This document shows positions 1-5,165 of a DNA stretch of 8,187 nucleotides, in pieces (position 1 is the stretch's first letter; each line of letters begins with the position of its first letter). The notes beneath the pieces were generated by a model. It searched no databases, was not told the origin of the DNA, and worked only from the letters and a program-made list of their open reading frames with translations. Location of the stretch: NCBI GenBank assembly GCA_013289195.1, contig JABDAI010000054.1, positions 1 to 8,187 on the forward strand, given 5' to 3'. The DNA comes from Verrucomicrobiota bacterium (GTDB lineage Bacteria > Verrucomicrobiota > Verrucomicrobiae > Opitutales > CG1-02-43-26). A program made the translations under genes and the position numbers.

Positions 1-32
1 TTCTTAGAGAAACTAAGTTAAAACATTTGGTT

Positions 33-329
33 TTAAGGTTTACTTAATTGGACTTTGCTACCTAAAATACTGTTTTCTTTTCCAAAAAATTCGGGAAATT
101 CATCTTGTGTTCTAGCTGGTGCTTTTTTCAATTCCTCTAAAAAAATACGAATAGCTTCTTGATCTTGGTCTTCGTAAATTTTTTTTAGAAAGGTAGCTCC
201 ACAAAAAATTTTCCGTCGCAAGTCGTACTTACGAATCATATCTTTGCGCTCGTTTTCAAGGACGATTTCTTCTTTGGCAAGTTGAGATTTCTTAGTCTCG
301 ATTTTTGTTAATCTATTGTGATAACTCAT
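33..329 (-). CDS. traD: TraD-like small conjugal-transfer (relaxosome accessory) protein
   Basis: This is a 98-residue, highly charged protein. Residues about 5-35 form a Lys/Glu-rich, coiled-coil-like helix. They are followed by a basic motif, RKYDLRRKIFCGATFLKKI (about 34-52), and a short acidic helix ending in FLEELKKAP. A basic 'RRK(I)..GA..L' motif after a charged helix is what I recall of the small TraD/MobC-like proteins encoded next to Ti/rhizobial relaxases. The family assignment rests on that motif and on context. In Ti-type plasmids traD is divergent from the relaxase gene traA with oriT between them. Here the decayed second copy of this gene (2965-3199) sits in exactly that place beside mobA. 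The ATG at 329 is supported because the second copy keeps the same start and the same sequence around it. No clear Shine-Dalgarno sequence is visible. The last ~26 residues have no counterpart in the second copy. It could instead be an unrelated small coiled-coil protein. Confidence 0.6.
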   Translation of the reverse strand: MSYHNRLTKIETKKSQLAKEEIVLENERKDMIRKYDLRRKIFCGATFLKKIYEDQDQEAIRIFLEELKKAPARTQDEFPEFFGKENSILGSKVQLSKP

Positions 330-361
330 TGTCAGATTCTAGCTGTGTCGATAAATATTTC

Positions 362-394
362 ATTATAAAAATCATTTAGCTATCGTAATGTCAA
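362..394 (-). promoter_or_regulatory. Possible promoter of traD copy 1
   Basis: On the minus strand there is a perfect TATAAT (367-362), about 33 bases before the traD ATG. TTGACA lies at 394-389. The 21-base spacer is longer than the usual 16-18, so the pair is only a weak fit. TTGACA is also one arm of the 389-411 inverted repeat, so binding there could control traD. In the decayed copy 2 the TATAAT is not preserved. Confidence 0.35.
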
Positions 395-411
395 TAGCAA
401 AATGATTGACA
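389..411. repeat. Inverted repeat TGTCAAT/ATTGACA (copy 1)
   Basis: Perfect 7-base arms, TGTCAAT (389-395) and ATTGACA (405-411), are separated by 9 bases. The same arms and spacer occur unchanged at 3260-3282, about 10 bases before the predicted nic core, although the flanks have diverged. This looks like a binding site for a relaxosome or repressor protein; no binding protein can be assigned from sequence. Confidence 0.6.
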
Positions 412-428
412 ACTCTCTGTCTAGGGCG

Positions 429-1110
429 ACTCATGAAAATTGGTATTTTGGATGTCAAAATGGAATGAGAGGCAAGCCATGCCGAGCAGTAGATTTATGT
501 TAGGAGTAATGCTAATTCCAAAATTTTATGTAAAACACTTTAAGTAAGGCTTTCTAGATCCTATATGGTCAGTTTAAATTAAGCAGTGCTAGAATCTTAA
601 CTTTCCCCATATCAAGAACTTATAATTCTGAAACAAGCTGTTTCAGAACGCAGTTTTTATATTCCTCGTAAAATTGCCTCATTAAAAATAAATTCCTTTC
701 AGAAAATTCTCTTTGGCCTGTAAACGCTTTGCGTAAATCTTTAGATAATTTCTCTCCAATAGAAGCCCCCCTTTTTGTTGACTATTCTTGCAACTTGGAG
801 TGTAATTAAAAATTGGGTTAACTATTTGATTATTTTCATAAGGGTTCTCGATGAACAAGTTAATGATCTAAGCACCCCAGGTCGAGATTTATGTAATGCA
901 ACAAAATATCAAAAAGTCACGGAAATATGGATAAAAGCCATAGCCAAGGCATCACTTGAAAGTCGATTGCTGGTTCTGTCACGATAAAAACTCCAGTCTC
1001 CTTCATTAGTTGCCACGCACTTTTATTTACACCCAATGTTAAATTAATACTTGCATTTCACTTGCGAAAAATAAAAATTGCATAAATATAAGAATCTCAA
1101 AAATTAAAAC
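429..1110. other. Gene-poor spacer with relic DNA
   Basis: No intact gene is convincing here. The recognisable content is the YhcG/DUF1016 relic at 620-781 on the minus strand. The parts at 429-619 and 785-1050 have stops in all frames or only short unrecognised frames, including a 70-codon TTG-start frame at 775-987 (+). The last ~60 bases before 1111 could hold the promoter of the solenoid gene: TTGCGA at 1062-1067 and TATAAG at 1087-1092, with a long 19-base spacer. That is weak evidence. The ATG at 1111 is preceded by an in-frame TAA at 1105-1107. Confidence 0.6.
620..781 (-). pseudogene. Relic of YhcG/DUF1016 N-terminal domain (PDDEXK nuclease family protein)
   Basis: The minus strand reads about 50 codons, from a stop at 782-784 to a TAA at 620-622. 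The peptide contains GEKLSKDLRKAF, then FSERNLFLMRQFYEEY, then VLKQLVSEL. This matches the pattern I know from the N-terminal DUF1016 (YhcG_N) domain: 'G.kii..LS.DL...F....GFS.RNL..MRqFyeayp...vqQLvaqLPW'. Full YhcG-type proteins are about 340 residues or longer and carry a C-terminal PDDEXK nuclease domain. Here the upstream part (YW..G motif) and everything after 'QLV.EL' are missing or unreadable, and there is no start codon before the conserved block. It is a dead fragment, probably left by turnover of accessory DNA. A perfect 10-base hairpin at 626-648 lies within the coding relic. Confidence 0.65.
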
Positions 1111-2658
1111 ATGAACACAATTATTACAAAAGATCCTTTTTTTCTTGCTAGAAAAAGAGCAGCCACAAATATCTACAACGCAAAAATAGATTCAAATGCA
1201 TTTCATCAAAGAGGAAAAAGAGAGGAAGATTCTATATTATTAAATACTTATCCTAAATGGCTTTCCCTTTTCGAGAGATCTTGTATCGTTTTTCCTCAAA
1301 TTTTGTCGTTTCTTGATCAAGGTTTTAAAAACGATATTGTTTTGAAAGAAATTAAAGATCTAACAAATTTTTTGAGTCTAAAAAATATTTTTGTACTTCG
1401 GCTTCTTTCGAAAACTATTTATCAACTGGTAAGCATACATCATTTTTTGAAAGAAAAAGCCTTTATTAATTTTAATTATTCTGAACTTCGCCCAAAAAAT
1501 CCATTAATACAAGAAAAATTGAGTTTCTGTGAACAAGAAGATACAGAAATACGCATCATCAGTTCAATGAATGATTTATTATCTTTACCTTCGATGCTTC
1601 AATCTTATAAAGAAAATAGACCAAAAATATGTTTGAGAATTCAGGATCTCGGAGAATTAAGCCGGCTTAACGCATTACTTTCAAATAAAATCAAACTCAA
1701 TTTTGCTGACCTGATTGTCAAGCTGGATTTAACTAAAATCCCAATTAATTCCAGAAGCATTAATGAAATTAATGTATTATTAGAACCTAACGCTTATAAG
1801 TTTTTTGAATGCTTACCAAGTGCTAGGTCATTGGCTTTCGGATCAGTGTGGGAGCACTTTACTGCGCCTGATTTTAACATTAAAAGTCTTTCTTTTGAAA
1901 GTGTGGGGCGATCTGGGACACTGGAAATAAAGTATCATTATTGCACTTTGAAAGAGCTTTTTATAGGCAAAGTTGATGGCAATGTAAAAATTTCCAATGG
2001 TGCTCACTGCCTTAATCATCTATCGATCGGCAGCATCGGGAGCTCCCGAGAATCGTCTCTTGAGTTGTTTTCTTCAAGTCCTATTGAAAGTTTTTCTATA
2101 GGTGATATTGTTGGCAAGTATAATCTTTCAATAGAATTACCAAACCTTATTAGCCTTTATATTGGAGATTTGTTTGGACCAGAACAAGATTTTCTTTGGA
2201 TGATGAGAGCTTTTTCTCCAGCAAAAGCTTACGATGAATACTTTCAAATAACAGCTTTGGTTCCCAATCTCATAAATCTTACTATTGGAAACATCTATAA
2301 TAATATACGAGATTCCGATAGAAATTTTTTAGATAGACAAAGTCTCGATATAACAAGTTCAATGACTAACCTAAGAAGCCTTAAAATCGGTAATATTCAA
2401 GAAAAATGCAAAATTAAATTTCCCAAATTCCCAAATCTTGTTCATCTAAATATTGGTAATATTTCAGCTGGAGCTGCAATAGAATTTATCGGTGCATTAG
2501 ACAATCTCGAAGACTTCTCATTGGGTGATGTTTCAGCAAATGTTATTCTCAAATTACCAGCTGTACTACCAAAAGTCAAATATTCCATTGTTGGTACTAT
2601 AGAGGATCAGGATACTTTTTTAACAATCGCAAAGACTTTAAATTCAAAGACCCCTTGA
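1111..2658 (+). CDS. Repeat-solenoid (LRR-like) protein with possible degenerate F-box; candidate effector
   Basis: This 515-residue protein has no recognisable enzyme motif, signal peptide or membrane segment. Residues about 78-110 (VLKEIKDLTNFLSLKNIFVLRLLSKTIYQLV) have the spacing of an F-box helix bundle: leucine-rich, 'LSLKN', then 'LRLLSK..YQLV'. This is a weak resemblance. From about residue 237 to 497 a 20-24-residue repeat recurs about eleven times. Its core is '.L..L.IG.I', for example NLISLYIGDL (345-354), NLINLTIGNI (386-395), NLRSLKIGNI (420-429), NLVHLNIGNI (442-451) and NLEDFSLGDV (465-474). This predicts a beta-solenoid or LRR-like fold. F-box plus repeat proteins are known effectors in Legionella and amoeba symbionts, where they capture host ubiquitin ligases; that role is inferred here. 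The ATG follows an in-frame TAA at 1105-1107, and no Shine-Dalgarno is visible. The gene stands alone between the two traD-oriT repeats, so it is probably cargo. Confidence 0.8.
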   Translation: MNTIITKDPFFLARKRAATNIYNAKIDSNAFHQRGKREEDSILLNTYPKWLSLFERSCIVFPQILSFLDQGFKNDIVLKEIKDLTNFLSLKNIFVLRLLSKTIYQLVSIHHFLKEKAFINFNYSELRPKNPLIQEKLSFCEQEDTEIRIISSMNDLLSLPSMLQSYKENRPKICLRIQDLGELSRLNALLSNKIKLNFADLIVKLDLTKIPINSRSINEINVLLEPNAYKFFECLPSARSLAFGSVWEHFTAPDFNIKSLSFESVGRSGTLEIKYHYCTLKELFIGKVDGNVKISNGAHCLNHLSIGSIGSSRESSLELFSSSPIESFSIGDIVGKYNLSIELPNLISLYIGDLFGPEQDFLWMMRAFSPAKAYDEYFQITALVPNLINLTIGNIYNNIRDSDRNFLDRQSLDITSSMTNLRSLKIGNIQEKCKIKFPKFPNLVHLNIGNISAGAAIEFIGALDNLEDFSLGDVSANVILKLPAVLPKVKYSIVGTIEDQDTFLTIAKTLNSKTP

Positions 2659-2675
2659 AAATAATTAATTAGATT

Positions 2676-2810
2676 TAACAATACTTTTTCCAAAAAGCTT
2701 TTAACCCGATCTGTTTTCGGTGAACTGAAAAAATCTTTAGGACTGCCTTGTTCAGGATCGAGAAATACAATTCTATCAGCTACTTCCTTTGCAACTGACG
2801 TTTCATGAAT
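2676..2810 (-). pseudogene. C-terminal fragment of a GlnQ/HisP-type amino-acid ABC transporter ATPase
   Basis: The minus strand encodes, within a longer open frame (2984-2607), about 45 residues that include IHETSVAKEVADRIVFLD and then GSPKDFFSSPKTDRVKSFLEKVL. This corresponds to the end of polar-amino-acid ABC ATPases: 'THEM.FA+EVADRV.F+D.G.i.E.G.P.+FF..P...R...FL.kvl', where the His is the H-loop switch. The usual 'G.I.E.' stretch between FLD and GSP is shortened to PEQ. The Walker A, Q-loop, signature and Walker B parts are absent. The ~58 residues upstream in the open frame (MSRIRN...) do not look like GlnQ, and the frame reads on past the natural end into the 3' end of the solenoid gene. 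So the 125-codon frame is best seen as an accidental reading of a relic, not a functional transporter subunit. Confidence 0.6.
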
Positions 2811-2964
2811 GTTCATCCTGACTTTCTCTTTGTTGATAAATAAAGGCATTGCAAGTTTTTTATGTTTTGTTGTAAACACCCAGGGGTACTGTTTCGGAGA
2901 ACGAGTCAATTGATCTCGGAAATATTTTGGAATTACTTTGCTTCCATGAAGTATTTCTATTGAT

Positions 2965-3199
2965 TTATTTCTTATACGACTCAAAAATTGCGATAGCTAG
3001 TGCTTTTTTCAACTCCTCTAAAAAAATACAAATTACTTCTTGGTCCTGGTAAATTTTTTTAGAAAGGTAATTCCACAAAATTTCCTTCGTCGCAGTCATA
3101 CGAATCATATCTTTGCGGTCGTTTTCAAGAACCTTTTCTTCTTTGGCTAGTTGAGATTTCTTGGTTTCGATTTTTTGTCAATTTTTGGTGGTAACTCAT
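2965..3199 (-). pseudogene. Frameshifted second copy of the TraD-like gene
   Basis: The start (MSYH, ATG at 3199-3197) matches the gene at 33-329. One extra A in the run near codon 10 then shifts the frame, and the reading hits TGA after about 24 codons. The original frame can be followed after the shift (IETKKSQLAKEE.VLEN.RKDMIR), but further indels damage the RKYDLRRKIFCGA motif. A six-base in-frame deletion removes two residues of 'EDQDQEA'. The remaining frame recovers IFLEELKKAL and ends at TAA 2967-2965, with a different C-terminus from copy 1. It lies divergent from mobA with oriT between them, the canonical position for traD, so this was probably the relaxase's original partner. If TraD is still needed, copy 1 would have to act in trans. 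Confidence 0.75.
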
Positions 3200-3300
3200 T
3201 GTCAGATTCTTGTTGTGTCGATGAATATTCATTAAGGAAAAAGTCATTAGCTATAAGAATGTCAATAGCAAAATGATTGACAACTCCCTGTCTAAGGGCG
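2994..3300. repeat. Direct repeat copy 2: decayed traD plus oriT left side
   Basis: This is the partner of 113-428, in the same orientation and about 2.9 kb away. On the left, similarity begins inside the traD C-terminal region at 'TAGCT.GTGCTTTTTTC'. On the right it ends at the GGGCG of the predicted nic core, after which only this copy continues into a complete oriT and mobA. The two copies bracket the YhcG relic, the solenoid gene and the glnQ relic. Confidence 0.85.
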
Positions 3301-3348
3301 CAATATACATTCTAACGAATGATTGCGAAAAGGGTAGGGTACCCTTTT
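3260..3348. other. oriT: Probable origin of transfer (oriT), Ti/rhizobial (IncQ-like) type
   Basis: Between the divergent traD relic and mobA lies TAAGGGCGCAATATAC (3293-3308). It closely resembles the rhizobial/Ti oriT core that I recall as AAGGGCGCAATTATAC. Its complement, GCGCCCTTA, corresponds to the IncQ/Ti nick consensus, with cleavage expected within or just after GCGCCCT on the bottom strand. As in those oriTs, a short inverted repeat follows at once: CATTC (3308-3312) and GAATG (3317-3321), then TTGCG. Further inverted repeats sit on both sides: TGTCAAT/ATTGACA at 3260-3282 and AAAAGGGTA/TACCCTTTT at 3328-3348. Position, core and flanking repeats agree with a MobA/MobL relaxase target. 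The exact nick is inferred by analogy. Confidence 0.7.
3328..3348. repeat. Perfect 9-base hairpin upstream of mobA
   Basis: AAAAGGGTA (3328-3336) and TACCCTTTT (3340-3348) pair perfectly around a GGG loop, ending 27 bases before the mobA ATG. The hairpin lacks a following T-run beyond its own stem, so a classical terminator is unlikely. It could be an operator, an oriT accessory-protein site or a leader hairpin that limits relaxase expression. No convincing promoter was found between it and the ATG. Confidence 0.6.
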
Positions 3349-3375
3349 GAGGTTTTGTGAAAAATTGACAACAAT

Positions 3376-4602
3376 ATGGCGATTGAATTTTTAAGAGCAC
3401 AGGTGCTAACGCGAGGCAAAAATGCTCGCGGAGTGCCTGCACACGTGGCATACCGAAGCTGTTCTCGGGTCTATGACGAACAGGCAAATCGAACTTTCGA
3501 TTATAGCAATAAAAAGTCTGTTTTAGATTCCTTTCTTATTAATGCAGGGGGCAATACTTTGGAAGAATTAGCGAATAAAATGGAACAATCAGAAAAACGA
3601 AAAGATGCGCAAGTTGCTCGTGAATTTATTTTAGCACTACCACATGAATTAGCCTTAGAACAAAATCGTGAGATCTGTAAAGAATGTGTAAATTTAATGG
3701 TTAAAAAATACAAAGTAGCAGCTCATGTTGCAATCCATAAACCTGATGAATCAAGAAAAGATGAAGTTCATCGAAACATTGAGAGCTTTAAAAATGTGCA
3801 TGCCCATATAACAGTAACAATGCGAAGTATTGATGAAACAGGCATCATAGTCGGACAGAAAATTCGTAAAATGAACGACCGTGGATATTTGGAAGGCCTT
3901 AAAACACAGACACGAGAAATCATTAACACAGTTTTGAAAAGAGAGGGATTTGCACCCATGGAAATGAAAGATGAAAATCAAAAAGCAACTAAACATTTGG
4001 GACCTGCACTTACCCGAATGGAACGTCGTGGCACGCCTTCCGTAAAAGGTGATAATAACCGATTGATAGAGAAAATTAATGAGGTCAATGCGAAATTAAG
4101 GGATGTAGCGCAAGAAGAAGAAATTTATCGAAGTGGACAAATAACAGTTGATGGAATTACGTATAAAAATTTTCCGTATCCCAAGGGAAAAGAGTTTAAG
4201 CCTTACGACTTAGCCGCTAAAGACTTTTCTCAGCTTTGTCGAGAGATGGGAGAGGGCAGATTGAGGGTAAAAGAGAGATACGATAATAAAATGATCAGAA
4301 GTTTTTCATATCTTGGACAAGAGATTACAGTCGCAGAATTAGCGCTCATTAATTTGGATTTTCCAAATAAAACTTTGTCAGATTTTGAACAGACTTTAAG
4401 TCAAGGTGTAAAAACTTTTAAGCAGAAAGTTACTAGAAGAGGTGAAGAGCAAAGACAAAGAAAAGTGTCTATAGGAATGCAAAGAGCATCTATTGCTCGG
4501 AAACCTTATGTGGCACAAGTTAATACAGATGCAGAGATGGCTGAAGCACACTGGCATGGTAATCAAGCAGCACTAGCAATTGAACAAAGTATGTGCCAAT
4601 GA
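3376..4602 (+). CDS. mobA: MobA/MobL family relaxase (TraA N-terminal type)
   Basis: This 408-residue relaxase should nick oriT and stay covalently bound to the transferred strand through a tyrosine. The N-terminus (MAIEFLRAQVLTRGKNARG.PAHVAYRS) matches the family start, so the ATG at 3376 is secure despite no clear Shine-Dalgarno. The likely catalytic tyrosine is Tyr26 in AYRSCSRVYDE, followed by DYSNKK (42-47). Next come REFILALPHEL (82-92), AIHKPD (119-124) and the metal-binding NVHAHITVTMR (140-150), whose His142 and His144 form the HxH of motif III. The family block KHLGPALTRMERRGTPS is at 206-222. The C-terminal ~180 residues are charged and poorly conserved. There is no RecD-like helicase domain, unlike the long Ti TraA, so this fits a mobilization protein that borrows another element's transfer channel. 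No coupling protein or type IV secretion gene is in the window. The frame appears intact. Confidence 0.92.
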   Translation: MAIEFLRAQVLTRGKNARGVPAHVAYRSCSRVYDEQANRTFDYSNKKSVLDSFLINAGGNTLEELANKMEQSEKRKDAQVAREFILALPHELALEQNREICKECVNLMVKKYKVAAHVAIHKPDESRKDEVHRNIESFKNVHAHITVTMRSIDETGIIVGQKIRKMNDRGYLEGLKTQTREIINTVLKREGFAPMEMKDENQKATKHLGPALTRMERRGTPSVKGDNNRLIEKINEVNAKLRDVAQEEEIYRSGQITVDGITYKNFPYPKGKEFKPYDLAAKDFSQLCREMGEGRLRVKERYDNKMIRSFSYLGQEITVAELALINLDFPNKTLSDFEQTLSQGVKTFKQKVTRRGEEQRQRKVSIGMQRASIARKPYVAQVNTDAEMAEAHWHGNQAALAIEQSMCQ

Positions 4603-4617
4603 ACTTAATATTACTCC

Positions 4618-4911
4618 ATGAAACAAAATCTCTATTATAATTTGAATAAAAGTGAAAGAGCCCTACAAATTTTGTTTTTTTATGGAACCAATGCTGTGGT
4701 AATCCCATACATTAATCTAAGATACACTTCCTGGAATGGTATAGAGATAAAAATGGAATTTAGTTCAGGGATTATTATATTTAAACCTCCGACAGCATTT
4801 AATGTGAAGGATTTTCTGGAAGGTATTCGGGAGCATTGGATTTTTGAGATTAGAGATGATGCGAATCTGGAAATAGAAATATGGCTTGCTAAGGCGGATA
4901 TGGATGGGTGA
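4618..4911 (+). CDS. Small protein of unknown function downstream of mobA
   Basis: This 97-residue frame starts 15 bases after the mobA stop on the same strand, so it may be co-transcribed with mobA. I do not recognise the family. The protein begins with a polar stretch (MKQNLYYNLNKSERALQ) and a short hydrophobic run (ILFFYGTNAVVIPYI). A regular alternating pattern follows (IEIKMEFSSGIIIFKPP), then VKDFLEGIREHW and an acidic, strand-like end (LEIEIWLAKADMDG). This reads as a small, soluble, mixed alpha/beta domain. There are no Cys-rich, helix-turn-helix or toxin motifs that I can name. The base composition and absence of rare stop-flanked oddities fit a real gene. No Shine-Dalgarno precedes the ATG, and an internal ATG at 4753 is an alternative start. 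Confidence 0.5.
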   Translation: MKQNLYYNLNKSERALQILFFYGTNAVVIPYINLRYTSWNGIEIKMEFSSGIIIFKPPTAFNVKDFLEGIREHWIFEIRDDANLEIEIWLAKADMDG

Positions 4912-5065
4912 AAATCCCTGAGCTCATCGAAAATGGTGGGCTATTTTGAATTTTATGAAGACTAAATTTATAATTTCAGGATTACAAGCTTGTGTTTCCA
5001 GTTTTTTACGAAAAAATTCTAGAACTGAATACCTCTAAAACATCGATTATGTCCGAAAATTCTTC

Positions 5066-5115
5066 TTGATGTCAGTTTTTTGTAAGATACTATCATGTAT
5101 CAGAAATGGATACAT
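5066..5115 (+). promoter_or_regulatory. Promoter with operator-like GATAC/GTATC repeats before the lipase-NB-ARC gene
   Basis: TTGATG (5066-5071) and TACTAT (5088-5093), with a 16-base spacer, form a reasonable sigma-70-type promoter about 70 bases before the ATG at 5166. Around and just after the -10 there are three alternating half-sites: GATAC (5086-5090), GTATC (5097-5101) and GATAC (5109-5113). The last two belong to a perfect 7-base inverted repeat, ATGTATC/GATACAT (5095-5115), with a 7-base spacer. It lies where transcription would start, the usual place for a repressor operator. No regulator gene is visible nearby. The remainder of 4912-5165 shows nothing else I can identify. Confidence 0.4.
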
Positions 5116-5165
5116 AAGTCTATGTAATCCAAAATGATTAGTAAAATAGTAGAAACTAGTAAAAA

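Larger units (their letters stand above)
113..428. repeat. Direct repeat copy 1: traD 5' part plus truncated oriT-side sequence
   Basis: This segment reappears at 2994-3300 in the same orientation, with about five in six bases identical by eye and a few short indels. It covers most of traD, its upstream region and an inverted repeat (389-411). Similarity stops at 'CTAGGGCGA', where copy 2 continues with 'CTAAGGGCGCAATATAC', the predicted nic region. In copy 1 the sequence beyond this point is unrelated and no relaxase gene follows. Confidence 0.85.

Noticed and set aside
411..460. A second functional oriT at copy 1
   Set aside because: The nic core is altered to CTAGGGCGACTC and the adjacent short inverted repeat and following hairpin are missing, so nicking there is doubtful.
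626..648. Perfect 10-base hairpin TTCTGAAACA/TGTTTCAGAA, with a T-run shortly after, as a terminator
   Set aside because: It falls inside the YhcG relic, where the same bases read VLKQLVSE on the minus strand, and there is no plus-strand gene upstream that it would terminate.
775..987. 70-codon plus-strand frame with TTG start
   Set aside because: No recognisable family and no Shine-Dalgarno; it begins within the end of the YhcG relic on the other strand. It looks like a chance frame in decayed DNA.
884..1050. Minus-strand peptides in the spacer (such as DALAMAFIHIS before a stop) as the tail of an IS5-type transposase
   Set aside because: The resemblance is a few residues only; there are no terminal inverted repeats or target duplication, and the upstream peptide does not fit.
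2607..2984. 125-codon minus-strand frame as an intact gene
   Set aside because: Only residues ~59-103 resemble a known protein (GlnQ tail). The N-terminal part is unrelated and the end overlaps the solenoid gene's 3' end, so I annotate only the relic.
3366..3371. TTGACA just before mobA as its -35 box
   Set aside because: It lies only 4 bases before the ATG, too close for promoter use for this gene.
3501..3996. Minus-strand frames of 63-81 codons within mobA
   Set aside because: They lie opposite a well-conserved relaxase domain and have no family resemblance; they are shadows.
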